NCBI RefSeq assembly: GCF_018403685.1
Contig: NZ_BOVK01000031.1
Coordinates: 53,291-117,290 of the forward strand
DNA from: Xylanibacillus composti
GTDB taxonomy: Bacteria > Bacillota > Bacilli > Paenibacillales > K13
DNA: 64,000 nucleotides
Direction: 5' to 3'
The position numbers and the translations under genes were made by a program. The notes beneath the pieces were generated by a model, which saw nothing but the letters and a program-made list of their open reading frames with translations, searched no databases and was not told the DNA's origin. Shown here one piece after another: positions 54,624 through 63,237 of this stretch (position 1 is its first letter; each line of letters begins with the position of its first letter).

Positions 54624-56789
54624 TTATGGCTCAGATACGGTGACAGATTGTGAATGCATGGATCTTTTCTTCAATACCAGCCAAATCTGGCTGGCAATAC
54701 ATATCGATGAATAGACGCCAAACACCAGACCTAACGTCATAGCCAATGAAAACAGCTTGATTGACTCACTGCCGAATAAAAACAAGATTAACGAGGCGAA
54801 AAGAACAGTTATCCCGGTATTGATGGAACGGGTTAACGTTTGCTGGATACTGCTATTCACCAAATCCTCCAAAGCTTTTGCTGATTTCTGCGTCCCCTTC
54901 GCCATGTTTTCTCTGATGCGATCAAAAATGACGATGGTGTCATTGATCGAATAGCCGATAATGGTCAGCACAGCCGCCACAAAAGGCAAATTGACCTCAA
55001 GTCTGAAAAGCGAGAAAGCGCCGATGACCATAAATGCGTCATGCATAATTGCAATTATCGCTGCCAGTGCAAAGCGCCATTCAAATCGCAAGCTGACATA
55101 GAGCGCAATTCCCACACTCGCGGCTGCAACGGCATAGATGGCTTTTTGCGCCAGTTCCCGCGCAATGCCTGGGTCTACCGTATTTTCTTCGGCGGACGAT
55201 TGCTCGCCAAACGAATCACGGAAAACGTCCATGATTCGTTCGATTTCTTCTCCAGTCAGCACACGGTCGAAGCGGGCGGACACCCGTTCCGCCGGATTTC
55301 CGCCAACTGTCAAGGAAGCCGGTGTATGACCTGCGATTTTGAATAGCTCCTGAGCTTGCTCCCGATTGATTTCCTTGCCTACGGTCACATCTAAGCTGGT
55401 CCCCGCTTTGAAATCAACGCCAAGATTCAACTGAAACACCATCAGGGAAACGATGCCGACGGCTGTAATCATCAGGGATATAAGGAAAAATGGCTTTTTC
55501 CATTTAACAAAATCGATAGCACGCGTCCATTTGGCAGGGGAAGCTCCATTTGAATCGGATAATGATCCAATTTCAGACGCCTTGACCCCCAGCCATTCCG
55601 TTCTGCGGATCATGCCGGAGCGAATCAGCTGCTGCAGCAGCCATCTGGACATGAAAACATTGGTGACCATGCTGAGCACAATGCTTAAAATTAACGTCAA
55701 GGCAAATCCCTGGATTGCGCCCGTTCCCAGATAATACAGGACGACACCGGCAAGAATGGTGGTGATGTTGCTGTCCAGAATCGTCCTCAACGATTGTCTG
55801 GAGCCCACTTTCATCGCGGAAGGTATGCTTTTTCCGCTCTTCAGCTCATCCTTGATTCTCTCGTAGGTTATAATATTGGCATCCACAGCCATCCCAATTC
55901 CTAGAACAAAGGCAGCAATTCCCGGCAAGGTTAGCGTTGCGTTCATCCAGTCGAATATCAGCAATAAGGCCCATGTATAGGTAATGAGCGTGATGCTTGC
56001 AATTATACCGGGAACCCGGTACATACCCACCATAAAAAGCAGAATCAGAATGGATGCGATCACACCCGCTGTGACCGTCTGTTCCAGAGACTGCTGACCA
56101 AGCGTTGCCCCAACCGATTGTGTATATTTCTCTGTCAATTGCAAAGGGAGTGCGCCCAGGTTGATGATATCCGCTAGTTCTTGCGCCTCTTCCCGGGTAA
56201 AAGAACCGGATATGGTCGCATTGCCATTGGGCAACACATGTTGAATGATCGGCGCGGATATTTGTTCTTCGTCCAAATAAATCTTCAACGGCTGGCCAAG
56301 CAACTTTTCGGATACCTGCCGCAGCTTATGCGGGTCTTTCACTTCAATGTGGATGATGGGACGGTTGATCTCATCAAACCCCACCTCCGCAGCTCCTTCT
56401 TTGAAGTCAATCCCTCTCATTTCTATCGTTCCGTCGGGTCCGCGAAAGGTCAACTCTGCCGGCTTTCTCATCATTTCTCTCACTTGCTCTTCATTGGAAA
56501 CACCAGCAATCCGCGCACGGATGCGGTCTTCCCCCTCGGGGGTGACTTCTGGTTCAGCGACGCCATACGCATCTGCACGCTGTTCCAGCATACGCGCCGT
56601 CTGCAGGAGCGCATCGCAAGTGATCGCAGTGCCTTCCTCAACAGGCTTGGCCTCATACAAAATTTCAAAACCGCCCTTGAGGTCCAAACCCAGCTTCAAA
56701 CCATTCATAATGGCTGGAGTGGTCGTGAGAATAACGGCGAACGTAAGAATAACCGTCACAAAAAAGACTACCGTCCTTCGAATATTCAA
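54624..56789 (-). CDS. secDF: SecD-SecF fusion protein translocase component
   Basis: A 721-residue proton-driven accessory of the Sec translocon. The SecD half starts LKLGLDLKGGFEILYEA and has the P1 domain and five C-terminal spans with GIGMAVDANIITYERIK; the SecF half starts near residue 432 with FKAGTSLDV and includes GYSINDTIVIFDRIRE. The fused form is usual in Bacillales. The start is TTG; AAGGAG is 8 bases upstream and lies in a stem that can pair with the end of the preceding ORF (see 56799-56898). Confidence 0.96.
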   Translation of the reverse strand: MNIRRTVVFFVTVILTFAVILTTTPAIMNGLKLGLDLKGGFEILYEAKPVEEGTAITCDALLQTARMLEQRADAYGVAEPEVTPEGEDRIRARIAGVSNEEQVREMMRKPAELTFRGPDGTIEMRGIDFKEGAAEVGFDEINRPIIHIEVKDPHKLRQVSEKLLGQPLKIYLDEEQISAPIIQHVLPNGNATISGSFTREEAQELADIINLGALPLQLTEKYTQSVGATLGQQSLEQTVTAGVIASILILLFMVGMYRVPGIIASITLITYTWALLLIFDWMNATLTLPGIAAFVLGIGMAVDANIITYERIKDELKSGKSIPSAMKVGSRQSLRTILDSNITTILAGVVLYYLGTGAIQGFALTLILSIVLSMVTNVFMSRWLLQQLIRSGMIRRTEWLGVKASEIGSLSDSNGASPAKWTRAIDFVKWKKPFFLISLMITAVGIVSLMVFQLNLGVDFKAGTSLDVTVGKEINREQAQELFKIAGHTPASLTVGGNPAERVSARFDRVLTGEEIERIMDVFRDSFGEQSSAEENTVDPGIARELAQKAIYAVAAASVGIALYVSLRFEWRFALAAIIAIMHDAFMVIGAFSLFRLEVNLPFVAAVLTIIGYSINDTIVIFDRIRENMAKGTQKSAKALEDLVNSSIQQTLTRSINTGITVLFASLILFLFGSESIKLFSLAMTLGLVFGVYSSICIASQIWLVLKKRSMHSQSVTVSEP

Positions 56790-56798
56790 TTGAAAAAC

Positions 56799-56898
56799 TC
56801 CTTATAGGCAGAATAAAAAACCCGCATCTGAACAAAGCATGTTCGATGCTCACGCAAAAACATAATCATCTTGTGAAACGGGTACCTGCCTATTAGGA
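56799..56898 (-). promoter_or_regulatory. RNA structure able to mask the secDF ribosome binding site
   Basis: In the transcript, TCCTAATAGGCAG (last codon, stop and next 7 bases of the upstream ORF, 56898-56886) is complementary to CTGCCTATAAGGA (56811-56799), 12 of 13 positions, the latter containing most of the secDF Shine-Dalgarno AAGGAG. Inside this arm ACCCG can pair with CGGGT, and GCATCGAACA with TGTTC-A-GATGC, the latter followed by GGGTTTTTT, which might also act as an attenuator. A ribosome held at the end of the upstream ORF would open the outer stem. Confidence 0.75.
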
Positions 56899-57264
56899 CG
56901 TGTAATTAGAGGTGAATTTAAGCGGTCGGAGTAAAGCATGCTTCATCAGTTGGGGAACATACACAGAATGGTGGTTAATATTGGAGGTCAGCACTTTGAG
57001 AAGGGCAAACAGCGTGAGGACAACGACAATAGCCCACTTCTGTGGAAACGGGAGAGATTGGGCATTTAAACCTGCTTTTACATGATAGGTGAATTCTGAA
57101 TGGGTTTCGCCTTCCAATTGATGAGGGGGCTGTTCATGATTCGAGGAAATCGGGATCAGAGATCCATCCCCCGCACTGGCTTGCATGGCGGGAATAGCTG
57201 AAAAGAGCAAGAATAGCAGACAGATCCATATCATAAGACGTTGATACATAAGTTGCTTATTCAT
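56893..57264 (-). CDS. Candidate secretion-monitoring leader protein upstream of secDF
   Basis: A 123-residue protein with an N-terminal signal-like hydrophobic stretch (about residues 11-30, WICLLFLLFSAIPAMQASA with an AxA site), a polar middle and a second hydrophobic segment (about 76-93, WAIVVVLTLFALLKVL). It ends HALLRPLKFTSNYTS. GGAGG lies upstream at a long spacing. Its end and stop codon carry the sequence that can mask the secDF ribosome site. The organisation matches SecM, VemP and MifM regulation. No family is recognised; arrest itself is inferred. Confidence 0.7.
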   Translation of the reverse strand: MNKQLMYQRLMIWICLLFLLFSAIPAMQASAGDGSLIPISSNHEQPPHQLEGETHSEFTYHVKAGLNAQSLPFPQKWAIVVVLTLFALLKVLTSNINHHSVYVPQLMKHALLRPLKFTSNYTS

Positions 57265-57387
57265 AACAGATCTCTCTTCCTCCTTGTCCCTTCATAGTTG
57301 TTTATCATCATAACACAAAGCATGAAAAGAGTAAAATCCCCCGGCTGACCTTGAACGAGGCAAGCATAGCAAGCGCTTCGGCGGTCT

Positions 57388-57678
57388 CTACTGATTCAAA
57401 ACAATAAATGCCAGCCAACCAATGACAAAATATACAGGCAGACAAGCCAACAATGAAAGGGAGCGTCTATCCTTTTTCATTGATATTGCTGCCCCTACAT
57501 AAAACAACGGGAACAGTAATCCCCAAATCCGAAACAGCGGCCAACCAGCTAAATATATAGACATGGGAATGATACATATAGCAGAAGCATAGAAAAGTCG
57601 ATGACTTTTTATCCATATCCCCAAGATAGATAGAACTACTGATGCAATCATGAAAGGCCAGAATAAAATCGTAATCAT
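57388..57678 (-). CDS. Small polytopic membrane protein
   Basis: A 96-residue protein with about four spans (ILFWPFMIASVVLSILGIW, LFYASAICIIPMSIYLAG, FPLFYVGAAIS, LACLPVYFVIGWLAF) and a charged loop MKKDRRS. Similar short membrane proteins occur in Bacillales; function unknown. Confidence 0.65.
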   Translation of the reverse strand: MITILFWPFMIASVVLSILGIWIKSHRLFYASAICIIPMSIYLAGWPLFRIWGLLFPLFYVGAAISMKKDRRSLSLLACLPVYFVIGWLAFIVLNQ

Positions 57679-57701
57679 TCCGCTCTCCCACCTCTACTGT
57701 T

Positions 57702-58253
57702 TTATTGTTCTTTCAGATCTTGCATCCACTTCGAATCAGGTTTCATGATGCTTAGTCCCTTCCTCAACCATGTTCTCTGTTTCTCATTCATATTTGGCAG
57801 GAACGTATAGAAATCATGCTCATCCTGTTCTCTCGAAGTCAATCCCTTAAACAGTAACTGCCAAGCAGGATCCACGTAAGGTCTGCCTTGGTTATCAACA
57901 TGGGAGAACTCGGATACATTCATCCAAATCTCCCGATTCTTTCTGAATTTCACGTTCTCTCCCTGTCTTTCCGTCAGTAGAATTTCGATAAAATCCTTCT
58001 CTTTGAAAAGATGCAAACAGTACCGCGGGGGATGGACATCCTCTTTGCTAGTACACGGCTCTAAACGGTGCTCGCCTGGAATTGCCACATGGATTTCCCA
58101 TTCATGGAAGTAATCAAAAATGACATTGGTATCTTCCCGGAACACACAGATGTCTATATCTTTGTGGCTTCTAGTGACACACCCGATTGCCAAGTCAATG
58201 GCCCAGCCTCCCGAAATAAACCACGGCTTCTGAAAATGCTTCATCTCATTCAT
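57702..58253 (-). CDS. Aminoglycoside/lincosamide nucleotidyltransferase-like protein
   Basis: A 183-residue minimal nucleotidyltransferase. The core GGWAIDLAIG ... RSHKDIDICVF has the two metal-binding aspartates (DID) of the ANT(2'')/LinB-like group. Usual members are somewhat longer. Whether it modifies an antibiotic or another alcohol is unknown. Confidence 0.8.
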   Translation of the reverse strand: MNEMKHFQKPWFISGGWAIDLAIGCVTRSHKDIDICVFREDTNVIFDYFHEWEIHVAIPGEHRLEPCTSKEDVHPPRYCLHLFKEKDFIEILLTERQGENVKFRKNREIWMNVSEFSHVDNQGRPYVDPAWQLLFKGLTSREQDEHDFYTFLPNMNEKQRTWLRKGLSIMKPDSKWMQDLKEQ

Positions 58254-58310
58254 GATAAAATCAAGGTCACTGTGGATAGAAAACAGTCCCTTCTTGTTTT
58301 ATTTCCACGA

Positions 58311-59218
58311 CTACCCAAGCTCCTTTTCCATACCATAAAACGGTAAGCATCGTCTTGGAAAACGAACTTCACCCCGCATCTGGTAGCCTAATTTCTTATA
58401 AAACTCCACTGCTCGGAGATTTCCGCTATACACGTCCAATCGAACCGATTTGTACGAACCTTGGTTACACATGTCATGTATTGCATTAGTCTGTAGGCGA
58501 AACCTTTCCCTTGATGCGAAGGTCTAATGACCAAACGATGAATAACCATACAGTCATCATAAGCCCAATAAATCTCCCTGTACTCTTCTTCCTCGTTAGT
58601 ATCCAACGTGATGACCCCTACTATTTCACCATCTTTCGTTAAAGCGTGCATATTCTGATTTATGATATCTTTTACGATTACATCTTTATGGGGATATACG
58701 TGATCCCACTGAAAAATCCCCTGATAATCAAGATCCTGCTTACATTCTAGGAAGATTTCATTGATCAAATCCAAATCTTGTATGGTCGGACGATGTATCA
58801 TCATGCTCGAATTATCCCTTCTGGTTACAAGTTGAGATCCGTGTTTGTGCTGGGTAATCAGAGTTGATTGAAGGAATTGACTAAACTTAAGCTTTAACAT
58901 TTCATACTGCTTCTGACTTGTATCAGTAAATGCTTCATCTCTGTTGGATTGAATATCCAAGTATACGGGCTTGTCGGAGAATTGTGATTCTGTGAAATCA
59001 AATGCAACTCCTCGAATTCGGTTGTAATAATGCCATTCATCACGTATAGGAGTTTTCAATATCTCTCCACCACAAAAGTCGTTTACTACTAATGCCGTAA
59101 CTCCGCATTGTCCACTAGCTGGGTTCTCCCTAGTCCATTTCGAACTTGTATCAACTGACCACGCTTTAAGCAGTATCTCAATCACTAAATCAGGTGTTAG
59201 TTGATTAATCAAATGCAT
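58311..59218 (-). pseudogene. YunG-like domain fused to a GNAT domain, frameshifted near the end
   Basis: Residues 1-115 match the YunG type (KWTRENPASGQCGVTALVV, ILKTPIRDEWHYYN, FDFTESQF); residues 139 on form a GNAT (IHRLVIRPSHQGKGFAYRLM). The open frame stops at 58388 with residues foreign to GNATs (CIAEISEQW). In the alternate frame the sequence continues properly as DVYSGNLRAVEFYKKLGY ... LPFYGMEKELG and a stop at 58311. So one indel near 58430-58445 breaks the end. Either a real mutation, removing the last 43 residues, or a sequencing error. Confidence 0.8.
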
Positions 59219-59332
59219 CTAAGTACATGCTCCTCTGGGGATTAAAATTAAGTCGTTATTCAGGTAAAAGAACATCCTGAATATAGCGGGTGTCGTATTT
59301 GATCTTTATTTTAGGAGTTGCGTTCGTAGATC

Positions 59333-59452
59333 CTACGCAGAGTAGAGCAATGAAAACGGAATCCAGTATCTCTTCACAATCCTTACGCCTACTTCCATGA
59401 ATGGTTTCTTCATTGCCTCACATACGTCCGGATATTTCCCAGCCTCGTGCAT
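59333..59452 (-). CDS. 39-residue ORF coupled to the preceding small membrane protein
   Basis: ATG overlaps the previous stop (TAATG) and AGGAGG lies 8 bases upstream, so initiation signals are good. The peptide starts MHEAGKYPDVCEAM and ends in a basic, aromatic part (KRYWIPFSLL). No family recognised; could be a truncated gene. Confidence 0.4.
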   Translation of the reverse strand: MHEAGKYPDVCEAMKKPFMEVGVRIVKRYWIPFSLLYSA

Positions 59453-59547
59453 TAGGGAAACCTCCTGTTCCAACCCTTATTTTTGATGTAGTAGTATGTT
59501 GGCACAACAGCACATATGATGATTATACCCGCCCATACATATTTCAT
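59452..59547 (-). CDS. 31-residue single-span membrane protein
   Basis: MKYVWAGIIIICAVVPTYYY followed by a basic tail (KNKGWNRRFP). AAAGGA is 8 bases before the ATG. It lies 34 bases past the DUF3997 lipoprotein stop, probably in one transcript. Too short for standard gene callers; unknown function. Confidence 0.5.
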   Translation of the reverse strand: MKYVWAGIIIICAVVPTYYYIKNKGWNRRFP

Positions 59548-59581
59548 TACAGTCATCCTTTCTTATTTAGGAAAGTAAGAA

Positions 59582-60022
59582 CTATCTTGCTTTCCATTCC
59601 TGCACCTCTCTTAGTACAATCTCACCAGCAATATTTAGTTCATTTCTTTTTTCTGCAAACCCATGTTCATCATAAGGCCCCGATACCTCTCCTGTATCGA
59701 TGTCCAAAATCCAAAATTGATAGTTCAGCGGGTCAGGAATCAGGTATCCGTTGGGGCTGTTGAGGTCCGGCTTCAGTTTACCTTGTTTTGCAAGTATATA
59801 GCGATCATCCCATGCAACTTCTGTTACTTTTGTAGGTATAAGATTTTCGCTCCACGGTCCTCGTTCCCCTAACTTAAGAGCAATCGTTACATGGTGAGCA
59901 GACGTTCTAATTACGGAATAGTTGCCAGGCAAGTCCAAATCGTAATCGGCCGCTCCGGGACACCCTGTCAACAATAAGAGGACGAAGATTGCGATGATAA
60001 GCTTTTTTCCTCCTGTTGGCAT
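59582..60022 (-). CDS. DUF3997-type lipoprotein
   Basis: A 146-residue lipoprotein with lipobox LLTGC. The mature sequence DLDLPGNYSVIRTSAHHVTI and IIPTKV-like LIPTKVTEVAWDD is characteristic of DUF3997 proteins of Bacillales. Function unknown. Confidence 0.85.
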   Translation of the reverse strand: MPTGGKKLIIAIFVLLLLTGCPGAADYDLDLPGNYSVIRTSAHHVTIALKLGERGPWSENLIPTKVTEVAWDDRYILAKQGKLKPDLNSPNGYLIPDPLNYQFWILDIDTGEVSGPYDEHGFAEKRNELNIAGEIVLREVQEWKAR

Positions 60023-60126
60023 AGAACCTTACGCTTGAAACCGCCCTAGGTAAAACGCAACGGCTTCAAATGAATGACCAAGCGGTTTATTATACGAACA
60101 ATACAGTGGTTCCAAAACACACTTCT

Positions 60127-60534
60127 TTATTGATTTTCTTCAAACCATTTGACGATCTTCGGCATGTTTTCTTCAAATCCACCTGGTATAAAAATATTTA
60201 AGACTCCCGCACGGTCTTTAGTCTTATTCTTAAAATCATGAATCATCCCCGAAGGAATGCGGATGAATGTTCCCTTGGGCGCGTCGATAAATTGTTCGCC
60301 AACTTGAAAAGTCATAGTCCCTTCCAGTACATAAAAAATCTCTTCGTTCTGATCATGTGAATGGGGTCCGGGCCCATCGCTTAGCGGATCGAGCCACCAT
60401 TCTGATACACAATACCGATTATCGGTCTCGATGCCGTCTGCATAAAAAACACTGGACATGGAACCCATTTGGTAATGGCGCCCCGATCCTGGTAACGTTA
60501 CAATAGGCTCATTGCTTCTGTAATCTGTGCTCAT
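60127..60534 (-). CDS. Cupin-domain protein
   Basis: A 135-residue single cupin. The first motif GPGPHSHDQNEEIFYVLEG supplies metal ligands (His, His, Glu) and the second is PKGTFIRIPSGMIHDF. May bind a small ligand or catalyse a dioxygenase/isomerase reaction; unknown. Confidence 0.88.
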   Translation of the reverse strand: MSTDYRSNEPIVTLPGSGRHYQMGSMSSVFYADGIETDNRYCVSEWWLDPLSDGPGPHSHDQNEEIFYVLEGTMTFQVGEQFIDAPKGTFIRIPSGMIHDFKNKTKDRAGVLNIFIPGGFEENMPKIVKWFEENQ

Positions 60535-60666
60535 TTTCCCAATCCCCTTTCTTTATCCCCAGAATGATCGTTTGGTCTAGATAAACGGCATCTCTTAACT
60601 CCACCCTCTATCCAACACACATTTCACTTTACTACCTACTGTTCTTGCCCTTCCAGCAAATAACTC

Positions 60667-61164
60667 TTAAACGTAATACGCTGTTCCCTCGTCCAACCAG
60701 TTCACATGACCGACCACAGGATTAATTTGTTGTATCACCAAATGTACAAATTCATGTATGACTTGGAATGTATATTCTTCGTACAGATTGGGACTATTTA
60801 TATTTTCAGGCGTATACACTTTGATAATGTCGTCATCGGCATCCTACGTTCCCTCCGTATTTCGTCCAATTATCCTTATCAATTCATCGTGATTCGTATA
60901 CACATGAAAAGTCGACTTGGCAGAAGGATGAAACTCGAATAGATCCACAATGCGATGGTAGTTCGACTCAAATTCGGTTGCCAGGCTCTCAATCATTTCC
61001 TCTACATTTTCGTTCAATATTTGGCTATAAAACAGCCCATGATCAGTCTCTCGAATAAGAATCAAATCACTCTCTGGTTGAACCCCATTGTCGTTAGTAC
61101 AGGCTGCAAGAATGAATATGGCCGCAACCAATAACACTGCTTTTGCAAAATTGGAACGCCCCAT
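60667..61164 (-). pseudogene. Broken lipoprotein metallopeptidase (HExxH)
   Basis: The first part is a lipoprotein (lipobox LAAC; start at 61164 after GGGGG) ending RIIGRNTEGT at an in-frame TAG (60844). In the same frame beyond the TAG the protein goes on DADDDIIKVYTPENINSPNL, then VIHEFVHLVIQQ (HExxH zinc site) and NWLDEGTAYY, typical of gluzincin-type peptidases, until a TAA at 60667 that cuts off the C terminus. So the gene has a nonsense codon before its active site and an early end. Confidence 0.85.
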
Positions 61165-61275
61165 CTTTTCCCCCATATACATGTACCTATAAGTGGATAG
61201 AAGAAAAGGAGTCCTGGTCGACTCCTTCCCATTCACTTCCATTATAATCTAAATAAAGTGAAAAGCTATTGAAAA

Positions 61276-61553
61276 TTATAAATTCTCCAAACACAAATTG
61301 GATTCGCATTGTTCGAGCTTTCGCTCAAGCTCATTCTTGGAATAGTGCTCGCCCGTAAAGACAGCCACGTCCTGTACTTCTCCTTGCGGTTGAATCGGTA
61401 GAAGCTCCAACTGCCTGTATGCGAATTGAAACATGAACCGACCTCCGGTGTCCGCCGCCGTGAAATTCCTTTCGCCCGATAGACGCCATCCGGCAGTTCG
61501 TATAGAAAACGGGATTTGAACGATAGGTTCCAGTCGAGTTTATATGTAATCAC
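61276..61553 (-). pseudogene. C-terminal remnant of a CobW-family GTPase (metal chaperone)
   Basis: About 90 codons. The first frame has LPDGVYRAKGI, the start of the CobW C-terminal domain. After a frameshift at about 61460 the other frame continues FTAADTGGRFMFQFAYRQLELL, VAVFTGEHYSKNELERKLEQ and a stop at 61276. The GTPase part is missing; the insertion element begins 11 bases upstream. A dead gene. Confidence 0.75.
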
Positions 61554-61563
61554 GATTTATACA

Positions 61564-61577
61564 TGAGCATTTTGCAT
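61564..61577 (+). repeat. Left terminal inverted repeat of the IS
   Basis: TGAGCATTTTGCAT, identical to the reverse complement of 63003-63016. Confidence 0.85.
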
Positions 61578-61696
61578 AATTCCGTTTATAGAAAAGTTGG
61601 CTGTAGATTCTTAGGCCAGTAGAACGGTATTTTAGCCGGATTCACCTTTGAATCACAAAATGAACAGACCTGCAGAATTTTTGCTGAATCAAAATT

Positions 61697-62890
61697 TTAA
61701 GCGGCGGCTTCCTTAGACTGACGGGCCATCGCTAACGCAGAAGCCAGCAACACAATTGCGTTTAAGTATTGGTGAGTGGTCACCTTCTGGATGCCCCAAA
61801 CGTGCATGGCGTCTGCGGTCAAATGAGTTTTCAATCTGGAATTGCAACGTTCTACGCTTGTTCTTTCGTTGTAAAGCTCCTTCCAGCGTTTCGTTTCCCG
61901 ATGTGGACTCGAGTAGCGTCGCGGATCGCTTTTCGTATTGACTTTGACGACCATTCCATAGTTGGAAGATGAGCATGCAGCCATACCAAGCGGACAGTCG
62001 ACCTTCCCAGTGGCATGAGGACACCGGAATTTCAGGTGATCGCCATCGGCACCCCAATAGGTCATGGCAAAACCCATCGAGCAGCAGGGCGTGCCGCTAG
62101 AGGTCATGCCCGCAGGTGGTTCCTTCTCATTGCGAAGATTCATCGGGATAATCGCTTGCGCTTTGAGCTTCCGTGCCGCTTCATAGTTTTTAAGTTGGTC
62201 ATATCCGGCATCCAGCATAAAGAATTTCACTTTCGTCCCCTTAGCAACTTGTTTCATAAGGGCAGGGGCCATATCGCCGTCATTGACATGAGCCGGTGTG
62301 ACGAAGAGTGCCATCGGCAACTCGCTTGCCGCGTCAACGGCAAGATGAAGCTTGTAGCCAAACCACTTGACCTTGTTGCCAAACGAGTCGAACTTCGCGC
62401 CCCAGTTGGCATTGCCGGTTAACTCGCTTTTCCGTTTCGGTTGTTTCTTCTCATAGGCATGAATCGCTGCACTATCGATCGCCACGTGATCTCCGTCGAT
62501 AATTCCTTCCTGCCTACATTGTACGACGAGATCTTCGAACAAGCGTTTCGCAAGTCCCTTGTTGGTTAATTCAGCGAAAACGCGGCTTAATGTCGCAATC
62601 GAAGGAGCCTTCCTATCAAGCCGAAGTCCGCATTGATAACGAAAGCGAAGGTCCACGTCTAAACGATGATGCAGGCCGGTAAAGGTATCTATATTCTCAA
62701 GCGGGGCAGCAAGCAGTGCACGAAGAATCCCTTGCCTACAATGGCCATCGGCGCCTCGGGGTGAATGGTTTCTCAATTCCTTGGCATACGGACGTAAGTC
62801 AAGTGCGCCGAAGAAGATAGGCAATCGTTCTCGAGATTCAAGTTTTTGAAGTTCTTCAAAGGAAAATAGACTTTCTTGGAGAATATACAA
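61697..62890 (-). CDS. DDE transposase, IS5/IS1182-like
   Basis: A 397-residue transposase. N-terminal DUF772-like region (HCRQGILRALLAAPLENIDT, RYQCGLRLDRKAPSIATLSRVF), then catalytic aspartates in AIDSAAIHAYEKKQ and MLDAGYDQLKNYE, and the glutamate in ERTSVERCNSRLK. The frame is complete, so the element could be active. Confidence 0.93.
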   Translation of the reverse strand: MYILQESLFSFEELQKLESRERLPIFFGALDLRPYAKELRNHSPRGADGHCRQGILRALLAAPLENIDTFTGLHHRLDVDLRFRYQCGLRLDRKAPSIATLSRVFAELTNKGLAKRLFEDLVVQCRQEGIIDGDHVAIDSAAIHAYEKKQPKRKSELTGNANWGAKFDSFGNKVKWFGYKLHLAVDAASELPMALFVTPAHVNDGDMAPALMKQVAKGTKVKFFMLDAGYDQLKNYEAARKLKAQAIIPMNLRNEKEPPAGMTSSGTPCCSMGFAMTYWGADGDHLKFRCPHATGKVDCPLGMAACSSSNYGMVVKVNTKSDPRRYSSPHRETKRWKELYNERTSVERCNSRLKTHLTADAMHVWGIQKVTTHQYLNAIVLLASALAMARQSKEAAA

Positions 62891-63002
62891 AGTGACTTCC
62901 CTCCCTTGGGTTTTCTGGTTTCGTCACTTGAAAACTTCTCCAAGTTGGGGTGAAGTCCTTTTTTTATGTTTGAAAACCTTTGTCTAGCAAGGGCTCAGGT
63001 TA

Positions 63003-63016
63003 ATGCAAAATGCTCA
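63003..63016 (-). repeat. Right terminal inverted repeat of the IS
   Basis: ATGCAAAATGCTCA on plus, the inverted copy of the left end. On the minus strand an ATG (63019-63017), preceded by AAGGG, directly abuts this end. Confidence 0.85.
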
Positions 63017-63042
63017 CATAAAAAAGAGACCCTTATTTTAAT

Positions 63043-63055
63043 GGTAATAATTATG
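63043..63055 (-). promoter_or_regulatory. Fur-family (Zur-like) operator
   Basis: CATAATTATTACC on minus matches the Zur-type pattern CGTAATnATTACG in 10 of 12 fixed positions and has the ATAATnATTA core common to Fur, Zur and PerR boxes. It lies 24 bases before an ATG that abuts the IS. The remnant on the other side of the IS is a CobW-type protein, which in Bacillus is Zur-controlled. Confidence 0.45.
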
Positions 63056-63237
63056 TTCTAAGTAGTTTCGACATGTCAATCTGACGTATTCTATTTTGGG
63101 GTCCAAATATTTTTAAATCTGTAATCGTTATTTCCGCGATTCCGGGATTCTCTTAATCACTTGAAGTGCCTCCACTTACCTCTTCTGCCCGGCTCGACGC
63201 CCGGCCACTGCCGATGAAAACGCTGCTGCAGTAACTC

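Larger units (their letters stand above)
61564..63016. mobile_element. Insertion sequence of about 1.45 kb with inverted terminal repeats
   Basis: TGAGCATTTTGCAT at 61564-61577 is repeated, inverted, at 63003-63016 (14 of 14), enclosing one transposase gene. Flanking sequence shows no clear target duplication (only a CA on both sides), which would fit an adjacent deletion. The DDE transposase places it in the broad IS5/IS1182-like group; the exact family cannot be fixed here. Confidence 0.88.

Noticed and set aside
56813..56850. Simple terminator of the short ORF upstream of secDF
   Set aside because: The hairpin with GGGTTTTTT could terminate, but it lies within the larger structure that reaches the secDF ribosome site; kept as part of that element rather than as a separate terminator.
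59401..59763. 120-codon plus-strand frame
   Set aside because: It runs antisense to the DUF3997 gene and the two mini-ORFs, with no ribosome site.
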